64,000 nucleotides of DNA, from positions 1 to 64,000 of the forward strand of contig NZ_PCPA01000015.1 of NCBI RefSeq assembly GCF_002979515.1, given 5' to 3'. The first letter of the stretch is position 1. Every line of letters starts with the position of its first letter. The position numbers and the translations under genes were made by a program. Under the pieces are notes generated by a model that saw nothing but the letters and a program-made list of their open reading frames with translations, had not been told where the DNA came from and did not search any database. The DNA comes from Microbacterium sp. MYb54. Lineage in GTDB: Bacteria > Actinomycetota > Actinomycetes > Actinomycetales > Microbacteriaceae. Below, one piece after another: positions 35,201 to 42,107 of the stretch.

Positions 35201-35750
35201 CGACGTTGTTCACGGCCCAGAAATTGAGCAGCGGGCTGGCGGCCGAGTTGACGTTGTTCATCTTGTACTCGTTCGACCACACGCGTCCGGGCTTCTCGAC
35301 TCCGCTCGCGCGGACCGTGACGGACCAGTTGTAATAGCGGTCGCCGACCTGGCCGGCGGGGTTGGAGGCGGTGAACGCCCAGACGCCATCAGCGGTCGCT
35401 GTGTGATTCGTGTTCAGTGCGCGGTTCGTGCCCGCCTGATCGACCAGACGGAACGTGGAGTTGAGTCCAGCGCCGGAGAATCTCGTCGCGTTGGCGTTGA
35501 TGGTCTCTCCGGCCTTCACGTATGCGTAGAACGTGTTGGTTCCCAACCGGGCGGTCTCGTCACCGAACCCGGTGAGGTTCGCGCCACTGGAGCCTTGAGT
35601 TACGGCCTGTGCGCTCTGCCCTCCGAAGAGAAGGCCCATCCCGGTGAGTGATGTCGCGAGGACGACACCGGTGGCCACAGCGGCCATGAGCCTCACCCAA
35701 CGCCCCCAGACCCCGTTGCTACCGGTCGGTATCGATCTGTGCGCGCGCAT
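29271..35750 (-). CDS. Giant DUF11 repeat surface protein with LAITG sorting signal
   Basis: 2159 aa, starting at ATG 35750 with GGGAGA upstream. After a signal peptide (VRLMAAVATGVVLATSLTGMG) there is a unique N-terminal region of about 450 residues. Thirteen DUF11-type repeats of about 120 residues follow. Each contains a DDLSxVLDDATYNDDA-like block, then WSGPLAVGETxTITYSVTV; the thirteenth is diverged (NVLRAADYNDDA). Every inter-repeat loop has a Cys pair (GGxC ... C), 13 pairs in all, suggesting one disulfide per unit. The C-terminus is LAITG (about 2123-2127), a hydrophobic helix and FARNRKRVSAS, resembling a class E sortase signal. Likely an adhesin or surface-layer stalk. Confidence 0.92.
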   Translation of the reverse strand: MRAHRSIPTGSNGVWGRWVRLMAAVATGVVLATSLTGMGLLFGGQSAQAVTQGSSGANLTGFGDETARLGTNTFYAYVKAGETINANATRFSGAGLNSTFRLVDQAGTNRALNTNHTATADGVWAFTASNPAGQVGDRYYNWSVTVRASGVEKPGRVWSNEYKMNNVNSAASPLLNFWAVNNVGYVYKLDLTNYNGINSAVQASASGNPISAADCAVPSYQSRVTAGLAASCSEPYRLFFEAPAADLPQTAVSASGPLTVMPTPLTEAELTVSDLAFTATSGGSNAGTFGWTMPARFSGSYTLDIDTNGNGIYGEPVDRSILMGADGKNFAETYDFDGLDGTGDAIADCQLMNARVHFDKLGEIHIRQEDVEGRDGIRLTRLNGPNAPNSTLYWDDTALAEPRANSTPVKDGRAGTNSNVGQGVHGWAFNGNSWGNNTSIDDWSYAAVDTTGQEIAIGGRCLELSKTSSAPAQVHPGDTVTYTITVTNAGVVDYTDDAPARIEDDLSGVLDDATYNDDASNGATVDGALLQWSGALAVGETKTITYTVTVNDPATGDRIMGNTVVDPTGGGTCTTVDGCTTNNPVQTYTVNKAVDKTDVLPGDVLTYTVTVTNTGQAAYTTAAPATFTDDLAAVLDDATYNEDATDGASVTAEKLIWSGALDIGETKTITYSVTLGDPVPGDRTLTNAVLPDATIGGSCDVTCVTTTTVSSFQVHKTASTSTTLLGGVVTYTVTVVNTGTTDYTTDRPASFSDDLGAVFDDAAYNDDATEGATVNGNTLTWAGPLAIGETKTITYSVTVNSQITGDAILTNVVVPDETGGGTCTTTAECTTTTTVNAFTTAKSVSATSVVPGDALTYTITVTNIGGGAYTDTAPASFVDDLSAVLDDAVYNDDADNGAVYDAPSLSWAGALAIGESKTITYTVTVNDPATGDGTLSNAVVPDPATGGQCATAEDCVTNTPVQSFSVFKETSATSVVAGDVVPFTITLTNTGQTAYTTAAPASFTDDLSDVLDDAVYNGDADNGALYTAPTLSWSGPLAVGETITISYSLTINDPVTGDQRLKNTVVTPDGSGGSCPADGNNLDCTAQVPGQSYTVAKSASSSSVHPGDDVTYTVTVTNSGAVDYTDVAPATFTDDLSAVFDDATYNDDASGGATITGTTLAWSGALAVGETVTITYSVQVNTPQTGDGILTNAVVPTTRGGTCDPEAECIATTTVASYTVAKSSDVASVVPGGVVTYAVTITNTGQADYTTAAPATLTDDLSGVLDDAVYNDDATNGASVTGSTLTWSGPLAIGESATVTYSVTVGTPPAGDRTLHNVVVPGDNGGSCAAEGDCETTTPVSSFTVAKTASTATVLPGATVTYTVTVTNTGQTDYTEAAPAAFADDLSAVLDDASYNDDATGGATVTGTTLAWSGPLAVGATETITYSVTVGSPATGDRTMTNVVVPDPTTGGSCTTADECTTTTLVQSYSVLKTASATTAVGGDTVVYTVTVTNTGAVAYTTAAPASITDNLAGVLDDATYNDDASNGATVDGNILTWTGPLAVGASTTITYSVTVKAPSSGDHSLVNTVTTPPGSGGECETCGTVTPIAAFTALKASDSDAVIPGAVVTYTITLTNTGAVDYTEENPASFTDDLSGILDDATYNGDATSGAAYTAPVLSWSGALPIGETVTITYSATVNAPATGDGTMANTVVTPPGIGGSCESGSTNPECSVSLPGPRLALAKTQSTDSVLAGDTVTYTVTVTNVGDADYTTASPAAFTDDLSAVLDDATYNDDANNGATVTGAVLSWTGPLAAGATTTITYSVTVDAPLRGDRVLTNVVSTPPTIASNCVIGSTDADCTTTARVASFTTAKVADVSTAAPGDTVTYSVTVVNTGQVAYTGAAPAAFTDDLSAVLDDATYNEDASGGATISGATLTWSGPLAVGASTVITYSVTLTTPATGDRSLVNVVLPDASAGGECATEGGCTVTVPVSSYDVTKVVSVTKAKAGGVVAYTITVTNTGQVPFTDAAPATFTDDLGNVLRAADYNDDATATTNGKSTNAGTTSYSTPVLAWSGPLAVGATAEITYSVTVKNLKDGANLHNLVVVPASSGSGCVVGSGDPACAADTLVDPPVSTNPGGPLAITGAESGLLIALATMLLAAGAGILFARNRKRVSAS

Positions 35751-35848
35751 GAGCGTGGTCTCCCTCAGAGAAATGTGCGGCCTCCGATGAGGGAGCCAGT
35801 CACCATCAAAGGGGTGGGATGAATGCCAGAAGAGGGTTCTGCTCGTAT

Positions 35849-35868
35849 TTGGTCCACGGGTTGGTCCA
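35849..35868. promoter_or_regulatory. TTGGTCCA direct repeats upstream of the giant surface gene
   Basis: TTGGTCCA occurs at 35849-35856 and 35861-35868, 12 nt apart, in the 282-nt divergent region between the giant gene and the LuxR gene. This is a candidate activator site; nothing else is recognised in the region. Confidence 0.4.
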
Positions 35869-36032
35869 TCCCGCGGATCACGAAGAGGTGCTGCCGCGAG
35901 TCGGGTCGGACCGAACCATGGGAAGTCCGGGCGGTGAACCGGGACGGGCGGCGCTGAGCGTGACATCGGTTCGGCTACTCTGAGCGTGGAAAGTGGCGAG
36001 CGGCGCTGGACGGCGTGCAGGCGGGGAGAGCA

Positions 36033-38645
36033 ATGTCAGCGGCGATGCCGGAGTCGGTGGTCGAGGCAGCCACCGACGCGAAGGAGCGCGGTCTTCCTCC
36101 TTTTCGGGTCCCCCGATTGGCAGCCGCTTTGGTCACGCGTGAGCGTCTGGTTCAGAGGCTCGACCGGCTCGCCGCAGTTACGGTGCTGCATGCGATGAGC
36201 GGCTTCGGGAAGACTGCTCTGGTCGGCGCCTGGGCGCGGGGTCAGCAGTCGCGTGGGGCGACCGTGTTGTGGGTGACGGCAACCGCCACGGGCGATTCGG
36301 AGAACGTGCTCGATGCCGTGCTGCAGGAGGCGAAAGCCCATCGAACGGCGCGAGCACGCCTGATCGTCGTCATCGACGACGCCCACCACCTGACGCATGC
36401 CCGGGCGATCGACGATCTCTGCGCGCTGCTCGATCATGACTTCATGCTGCACGTCGTCGTGATCAGCCGAGTTCGGCATCCGCTCATCGCCGCTGCGGAG
36501 GGCCGGCGAATCGAGATCGATGTGCTGTCTGCGGGCGATCTGGCGGCGGACCCCCTCGAACTCGTCGAACTCGCGCGCGCTTGGGGGCACCCTCTCAGTG
36601 TGGATGAGGCACGACAGCTCCATGGCCTTGTGGGTGGGTGGCTCACCCCGGCAAAGCTTGCCCTCGACAGCAGACGCACAGGGGACGCGGTCTCGCTGAG
36701 CGAGCGCGCGCGTCGCTTCATTCGCGCAGTCGTGCTGCCTGACGTCGATGAGGCCGCCTTCCCGGTACAGCTCGGGCTTCTGTCCCTCCCCGAGACGATC
36801 ACGGCCGCACGGGCCGAACTCCTTCTGGGGCTGAAGGTGACGGTACACAAGCGCGCTCCCTTGACGATGCCGACGCGCGAAATGCTCGACGGACTGGAGC
36901 GTGCGGGGCTTCTTGAACCGATGCGGAATGAAGGTGCGAGAAGGTGGGCATTCCCAGCCCCGATTCGCCGCGAGCTGGTCGATTCCTACGAGGCGCAGTA
37001 CCCGCGTGAGGCGAAAGAGGTGCATCGGCAACTCGCCGTTCATTTCGCAGAACAGGGGGAGGCGCAGTCGCTCGGTGAGGCGCTCCTGCACGCTCGGCGC
37101 GGGGAGGACTGGGGTTTCCTCGCCCATCTCTACGCGAAGCACGCGCTGCGGCTCACGTTCGAGTTCCGGGCTGCGGCGATCGGTGCGTACGGCCATATCC
37201 CCACGAAGGTCGTGGATGCCTTCCCCTCGCTGGTGATTCCCGTAGCGGTCGTGAGCAGTCTGATGAATCATCCCGATGAGGAGGAACGATCGGTCCTGAT
37301 CCGCGCATATGCGACGGCGGGGCAGCGGAGGCTGAACCAACTGAGCTCGACGACCTCGGTGGATGATGCTCTGGGAGCGGCCTCAGCCGGAATGGTCTCA
37401 CTGCGCTCGGACGGCCTCCTCCGCGAGGCTCTCGAGGTCGCGTTGCGCGTCGAGTCCGAGCGAATCACTCGGCGGACGCTGGGCGAGCCCGAGCCGTCGG
37501 CCGCGCAGCTCGCATGGTTTCTCATGCAATGGTCGATGACGTGCCTTCTGGCGGGGCAGACCACGCGCGCCACCGAAATCTCGGCGCGCGCCTTCAGCGC
37601 CTCCGCCCGGGTCGAGACGAACTTCGTCGCAGCGAACGCCTCCGCACAGCTCGCGCTCATCCACGCGCTCGATGGGGAACCCATCAAGGCAGAACGTTGG
37701 CTCGTCCAGCACAGCCGGTTCGACATGGCTGACCAGTGGGTCGCGCACCTCGTCGCGCTCCCCGCACGGATAGCCCGCATCCATCGTGCGCTCGACAGAC
37801 TGGACGAGGAAGGGGCCGCTGAGGCGCTCCTGCTGGCGGGGGATCCGGAACAGCCGATCGAGATGTGGGCCTTTCTCGCGAGTGCGATGGTCGAGCACGC
37901 CCTTCTCTTCGGCGAGCCTATGGGGGCACTGGCCACGCTGAAGAGCCTCGCGGCGTCTCATCCTGAGGTGCTACGGGCTGACAGCGCCGCAAGACGCATC
38001 GTCGACAGATGCACGGCTGACCTCCTCCTCGCACTCGGGGAGCTCCACCGCGCCCAGAGGCATCTGGCGGAGGTGGAAACGGATGGGCCATGGCTCGCCG
38101 TACCGAGGGCGCGCCTCCAACTCATCGCCGGGAACGCCGCCGGGGCGCACAGCCTCGCCGGTGCGGGCGCGTGGCGGACAGGGACGACGCCCCGTGATCG
38201 GATCGACCTGCTTCTGATCGCCGCGACCGCTGACCTCGCTCTGGGACACCCCGCGGATGCCGTGAAGGCGTTTGCGCATGCGCATGAACTCGCAGAGAAG
38301 GCGAACACGCTCGCGCCCCACGCACGGATGCCGGCCGGAATTCGCGACCTCCTCCTCCAGCTCAGCGGAATCACGCTGCGGCCGGAGGAGGAGGCGCTGC
38401 TCGGCACGGTCCGAGGCGGCTACCCGGAAAGCGGCGAGCTCATCGCCCTCACATCGAGGGAAGAGGTGGTGCTGGGGCAGATGCTCCTCCACGACACCAT
38501 TCCCGTCATCGCTGAGGCGCTGACCCTCTCGGTGAACACGATCAAGAAGCAGACCGTGAGCATCTACGGGAAGCTCGGCGTGAGCGACCGGGCATCGGCG
38601 CTGGCGCGCGCACAGAGATTGGGTCTGCTCGAACAACAGCAGTGA
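36033..38645 (+). CDS. Large LuxR-family (LAL/MalT-like) regulator
   Basis: 870 aa from ATG 36033, with GGGGAGAG upstream. The N-terminal P-loop is AMSGFGKTAL (about 54-63) and a Walker B-like LIVVIDDAHHL follows, the STAND ATPase layout of LAL regulators. A long helical, TPR-like middle section follows. The C-terminal LuxR helix-turn-helix (about 806-865) is LTSREEVVLGQMLLHDTIPVIAEALTLSVNTIKKQTVSIYGKLGVSDRASALARA. The first Gly of the P-loop is Ala. It is divergent from the giant surface protein gene, so it is the best candidate for controlling it. Confidence 0.88.
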   Translation: MSAAMPESVVEAATDAKERGLPPFRVPRLAAALVTRERLVQRLDRLAAVTVLHAMSGFGKTALVGAWARGQQSRGATVLWVTATATGDSENVLDAVLQEAKAHRTARARLIVVIDDAHHLTHARAIDDLCALLDHDFMLHVVVISRVRHPLIAAAEGRRIEIDVLSAGDLAADPLELVELARAWGHPLSVDEARQLHGLVGGWLTPAKLALDSRRTGDAVSLSERARRFIRAVVLPDVDEAAFPVQLGLLSLPETITAARAELLLGLKVTVHKRAPLTMPTREMLDGLERAGLLEPMRNEGARRWAFPAPIRRELVDSYEAQYPREAKEVHRQLAVHFAEQGEAQSLGEALLHARRGEDWGFLAHLYAKHALRLTFEFRAAAIGAYGHIPTKVVDAFPSLVIPVAVVSSLMNHPDEEERSVLIRAYATAGQRRLNQLSSTTSVDDALGAASAGMVSLRSDGLLREALEVALRVESERITRRTLGEPEPSAAQLAWFLMQWSMTCLLAGQTTRATEISARAFSASARVETNFVAANASAQLALIHALDGEPIKAERWLVQHSRFDMADQWVAHLVALPARIARIHRALDRLDEEGAAEALLLAGDPEQPIEMWAFLASAMVEHALLFGEPMGALATLKSLAASHPEVLRADSAARRIVDRCTADLLLALGELHRAQRHLAEVETDGPWLAVPRARLQLIAGNAAGAHSLAGAGAWRTGTTPRDRIDLLLIAATADLALGHPADAVKAFAHAHELAEKANTLAPHARMPAGIRDLLLQLSGITLRPEEEALLGTVRGGYPESGELIALTSREEVVLGQMLLHDTIPVIAEALTLSVNTIKKQTVSIYGKLGVSDRASALARAQRLGLLEQQQ

Positions 38646-38692
38646 GCGACGTGGATCCCCATCCGCCATCCGGAACTCCGCTCTGCGACGGG

Positions 38693-38717
38693 CATGCGGC
38701 ATCAAAGATGCCGCATG
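38693..38717. terminator. Bidirectional terminator between LuxR and HisD-like genes
   Basis: CATGCGGCAT (38693-38702) and ATGCCGCATG (38708-38717) form a perfect 10-bp stem with a 5-nt CAAAG loop between the convergent genes. Confidence 0.8.
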
Positions 38718-38719
38718 GG

Positions 38720-40054
38720 TCAGCCGACCACCGAGGCCGCATCGAGCGCGGCCAGGCGCAGGGTCGCGGTCGCACTGTGCGCCGCCATGCCCTCCGAGTC
38801 GGAGATGACCTGCACGGCGTTGGCCAGCTCGGGCGTCGCCTCCCGGGTGATGCGCTGATAGGTCAGCGGCTTCAGGAACCGCGAGACCGACAGACCGGCG
38901 CTGTGCTTGGCTCCCCCCGCCGTCGGCAGCACGTGGTTCGTGCCGGCCATGCCCTTGTCGGAGTAGGCGACCGTGCTCCACGGGCCGAGGAAGATCGAGC
39001 CGTAGTTGCGCAGATTCTCGTGGTACCAGTCGTCGTCGGCGGTGAGCAGTTCCAGGTGCTCGGGAGCCAGGTCGTCCATGAGGGCGACGGCCGTCTCGCG
39101 GTCCTTCGCCACGGTCACGACGCCGTAGTCGCGCCATGCGGCTCCTGCGATCTCGGCGGTCGCCAGGGTCTCCAGCTGCCGGTCGATCGCGGCGATCACG
39201 GCACGACCATGCTCCTCCGAAGTGGTGACGAGAGCGGCCGGCGAGTTCGGCCCGTGCTCTGCCTGACCGAGCAAGTCGGCCGCGACGAGCTCGGGGTCGG
39301 CCGTCTCGTCCGAGATCACGGCGACCTCGCTGGGCCCCGCGAGCAGGTCGATCGCGACGGTGCCGAACAGCTGCCGCTTGGCCTCGGCGACGAACGCATT
39401 GCCTGCCCCGACGAGCATGTCGACGGGCAGCTCACCGAGCAGCCCGTACGCCATCGCGGCGAGTGCCTGCACGCCGCCGATCACGAACACCCGGTCGACA
39501 CCGGAGAGGTACGCGGCATAGACGACCGCATCGTTCGCTCCCCCGTCGGGCTGCGGCGGCGTGCAGGCGATCACCGTGGGGACGCCGGCCGCCTTCGCGA
39601 CACCGACCGTCATGAATGCGCTCGCGGTGAGCGGGAAGCGTCCGGCCGGCAGATACGCGCCGACGCGGGCGACGGGGATGTACTTGGCACCGGTGACGAT
39701 GCCGGGCACGAACTCGGTCTCGAAGTCGGTGAGGTGCTCCCGTGAGGCGCGCGCGAACGACTGTGTGCGCTCGGCGCCCAGCTCGATCGCGGCACGGAGA
39801 TCGGGGGCGAGGCGGTCGCCGCTGGTCGCGATCTGCTCGGCGGTGAGCTCGATGTCGGCGCCCTGGTAGTTGTCGAGCTTTCGGGCGTAGTCGAGCACGG
39901 CGTCCATGCCGCGCTCGCGGATGTCGGCGAGCATCGTGGTGACCGTGTCGATCACGGCCGGATCCCTCTGGGCGGCCGGTGCGTCGATGAGCGGAGTCTT
40001 GAGGTGATGGAACGCGCCGTCGAAGCGGGCGAGCACTGCTGAGGAGTAACGCAT
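38720..40054 (-). CDS. Histidinol dehydrogenase family protein, probably catabolic (copy 1)
   Basis: 444-aa zinc- and NAD-dependent dehydrogenase of the HisD fold. It keeps the metal/catalytic motifs GQAEHGPNSPA, APEHLELL, MAGTNHVLPT and a C-terminal EGMAAH. It has no histidine-biosynthesis neighbours. Its partner is a divergent LysR gene 76 nt away, which argues for a catabolic polyol-type oxidation, as in sulfopropanediol dehydrogenase HpsN, also a HisD homologue. The oxidised alcohol is unknown. Sequence alone does not exclude true histidinol dehydrogenase. No clear ribosome binding site precedes ATG 40054. Confidence 0.85.
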   Translation of the reverse strand: MRYSSAVLARFDGAFHHLKTPLIDAPAAQRDPAVIDTVTTMLADIRERGMDAVLDYARKLDNYQGADIELTAEQIATSGDRLAPDLRAAIELGAERTQSFARASREHLTDFETEFVPGIVTGAKYIPVARVGAYLPAGRFPLTASAFMTVGVAKAAGVPTVIACTPPQPDGGANDAVVYAAYLSGVDRVFVIGGVQALAAMAYGLLGELPVDMLVGAGNAFVAEAKRQLFGTVAIDLLAGPSEVAVISDETADPELVAADLLGQAEHGPNSPAALVTTSEEHGRAVIAAIDRQLETLATAEIAGAAWRDYGVVTVAKDRETAVALMDDLAPEHLELLTADDDWYHENLRNYGSIFLGPWSTVAYSDKGMAGTNHVLPTAGGAKHSAGLSVSRFLKPLTYQRITREATPELANAVQVISDSEGMAAHSATATLRLAALDAASVVG

Positions 40055-40130
40055 GCAGGAAGGCTAGATCCGCCGCAGCCATCCGACAAGCCTGATGATA
40101 CATACCTTTCCATCGGGTTTACCATTGGCT

Positions 40131-41057
40131 GTGACCATCACCCAGCTGACCGCTTTCCTGGCAGCCCTCGAACACGGCTCGTTCACCGCCGCGGCCGTGC
40201 ACCTCGAGATGACGCAGGCGTCGGTCTCCGAGCTCGTCGCACGCCTGGAACGCGAGCTCGGCGTCGCCCTGTTCACACGCGGCAGCCGCCGACTCGTGCC
40301 CACCACGGCCGCGCTCGAACTGCGCCCGCACGCAACCCAGGCCGTCAGCGCGGTGCAGAACGGCATCGACACGATCCAGGCGCTGACCTCGCTCGATCGC
40401 GGCACCTGCACCTTCGGGGTGCTGCGCAACGCCGCGTACTACGCCCTCGCCGACCTGGCCGAGACCTTCCATCACCGCCACCCGAACGTGCGACTGCGCC
40501 TGGTGGGCATCAACTCCGCGCACGTCGCGCGCTCGATCGCGAACGGCGAGCTGGAGGCAGGACTGCTCGTGCTGCCGGTCGACGAAGACGGACTGGAGGT
40601 TCGCCCGCTGTTCCGCGACGAGGTGCTCTACGCCTCAGCCACGCGCGAACCGGGCGCCGGCTCCGTGACGATCGACGAGGTCGTCGAGGCGAAGCTCGTG
40701 CTCTATGACGCGTTCGCCGGCTGGGATGACCCGACCCGTCGGCAGCTGCTCGAACGCGCCCGCCTGCAGGGGCTCTCGATAGAGCCGGCCATCGAGGTCG
40801 AGCACGTCGAGACCGCGCTCGACCTGGTCGCCGCCGGCACGGCCGACACGATCGTTTCGCGCTCGATCGCCGAGGCCGAAGGCTTCCCCGCCGGCATCCG
40901 CACATTCCCGTTCGCCGAGCCGATGCACGACACGATCGCGCTCGTGCAACGCGAAGGGATGCTGCTGTCCCCGGCGACGCAGCGGCTCGCCGAACTGGCG
41001 GAACGGATGCTGCGCGAGCGGCTTCCCGAGCACCGTGGACGCACTCCGCTCGGCTGA
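40131..41057 (+). CDS. LysR-family regulator
   Basis: 308 aa from GTG 40131. The N-terminal helix-turn-helix is LTAFLAALEHGSFTAAAVHLEMTQASVSELVARLERELGVALFTRGSRRLVPT, standard for LysR. The effector domain follows (TCTFGVLRNAAYYALADLAETFHHRHPNVRLRLVG). The in-frame extension to 40095 lies in the promoter region and is rejected. It is divergent from the HisD-like gene and, by the common LysR arrangement, is expected to regulate it in response to its substrate or product. Confidence 0.9.
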   Translation: MTITQLTAFLAALEHGSFTAAAVHLEMTQASVSELVARLERELGVALFTRGSRRLVPTTAALELRPHATQAVSAVQNGIDTIQALTSLDRGTCTFGVLRNAAYYALADLAETFHHRHPNVRLRLVGINSAHVARSIANGELEAGLLVLPVDEDGLEVRPLFRDEVLYASATREPGAGSVTIDEVVEAKLVLYDAFAGWDDPTRRQLLERARLQGLSIEPAIEVEHVETALDLVAAGTADTIVSRSIAEAEGFPAGIRTFPFAEPMHDTIALVQREGMLLSPATQRLAELAERMLRERLPEHRGRTPLG

Positions 41058-41073
41058 ACACCCCTCACGGTCA

Positions 41074-41140
41074 GGAGGACTTCACGCCGTTGGGAGGAGC
41101 TTGGCGTCCGGAGGCTCCTCCCGACGCCGAGTTCTCCTCC
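41074..41140. repeat. 67-bp palindromic repeat, copy B
   Basis: Starts GGAGGACTTC and ends GAGTTCTCCTCC, with TCA before and CACG after. It is an imperfect inverted repeat of the same 67-nt length as copies A and C, between the convergent LysR and CN-hydrolase genes, and probably also terminates both. Confidence 0.75.
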
Positions 41141-41178
41141 CACGACGCACGACGCACGACGCAAAGACGACGCGCCGC

Positions 41179-41232
41179 GCAGAGACTCAGCACGACGCAG
41201 AGACTCCGCACCACGCAGAGACTCAGTACAGC
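41179..41232. repeat. Three 18-bp tandem repeats
   Basis: GCAGAGACTCAGCACGAC is repeated three times with two or three changes per copy (41179-41196, 41197-41214, 41215-41232). The third copy covers the stop codon and last two codons of the minus-strand CN-hydrolase. A CACGACG triplet run precedes the block (41141-41161). Confidence 0.85.
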
Positions 41233-42107
41233 TCGGCCCGACGGTCCTCGAAGAGGTGGTTGTGCGGAGCCAGCGCCTTGTCCCGGGCGGCGGCGAGCGA
41301 CAGCTGCGCGGTGGCACCCATCACGGCGCGGAAGGCGACGATCCATCCCTGCTCATCGATGATCGCGGTGCCGTCGGTCCAGTCGACGCCCCGCTCCGAC
41401 CCCCAACGGTCGGCGATCACCACCGGGAGCCGTGACGATCGAGCGGCGGCCATCGCCTGGATGAGCTCGGGGGCGTGCTCCCCCTCCGGCCGCGACACGA
41501 GCGGCCAGTTCACGGGCAGCGCCAGGACGTCGGCCCCGGCGAGCGCGAGCTTCCGCGGCACTTCGGGGAACTCGTTGTCGTAGCAGAGCGCCACACCGAG
41601 CCGGCCGAAGGGAGCGTCGACCACGATGCCGGCCTCCGACCCGCGGTCGAAGACGAGGGTCTCGGTGCCCCACAGATGCGACTTGCGGTAGTCGGCCAGA
41701 CGCGCGGTGCGCGTGAGCACGGCGGCGGTGTTGAAGAGCTCGTCGTTGGCCCGTTCCGCGTAGCCGACCACGACGACCGCATCGTCGGGGATGACCTCCT
41801 GCACAGCATCCCAACGATCATCGTCGGCGGCGATCGCCGCCTCCCACGCCTCATCCCGATCGGCGAACACGTAGCCGCTCGTGGCGAGCTCGGGCAGCAC
41901 GATGAGCCGAGCCCGCCGCGCGGCGGCTGCCGCGACAGCATCCCGGATGCGGGCGAGGTTGCCGTCTACGTCGCCGAGCACGATCTCCGGCGAAAGGGCC
42001 ATGGCCCTGATCTCGACGGCTGAGAGTGGAGCGGTAGACACGGTGGCAGTGGAGACGCCGGAGCGCGAGGAGCCATCGGCCCCTCGCGCTCCGTGGTTCT
42101 CAGTCAT
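41223..42107 (-). CDS. Nitrilase-superfamily (CN-hydrolase) amidase
   Basis: 294 aa. The Glu-Lys-Cys triad is visible: Glu in VLPELATSGY, Lys in DYRKSHLWG and Cys in VALCYDNEFPEV. This arrangement fits amidase or N-carbamoyl-amide hydrolase branches rather than true nitrilases. An N-terminal 30 residues rich in Ser and Thr precede the domain; the true start may be a later codon. It overlaps the upstream bicupin gene by 8 nt and is last in the SnoaL-bicupin-CN-hydrolase operon. Its role in the pathway is unassigned. Confidence 0.88.
   Translation of the reverse strand: MTENHGARGADGSSRSGVSTATVSTAPLSAVEIRAMALSPEIVLGDVDGNLARIRDAVAAAAARRARLIVLPELATSGYVFADRDEAWEAAIAADDDRWDAVQEVIPDDAVVVVGYAERANDELFNTAAVLTRTARLADYRKSHLWGTETLVFDRGSEAGIVVDAPFGRLGVALCYDNEFPEVPRKLALAGADVLALPVNWPLVSRPEGEHAPELIQAMAAARSSRLPVVIADRWGSERGVDWTDGTAIIDEQGWIVAFRAVMGATAQLSLAAARDKALAPHNHLFEDRRAELY

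Noticed and set aside
38720..40054. Calling this gene hisD of histidine biosynthesis
   Set aside because: No hisC or hisB neighbour; it is divergent from LysR and a paralogue lies in a catabolic operon. Left as family member only.
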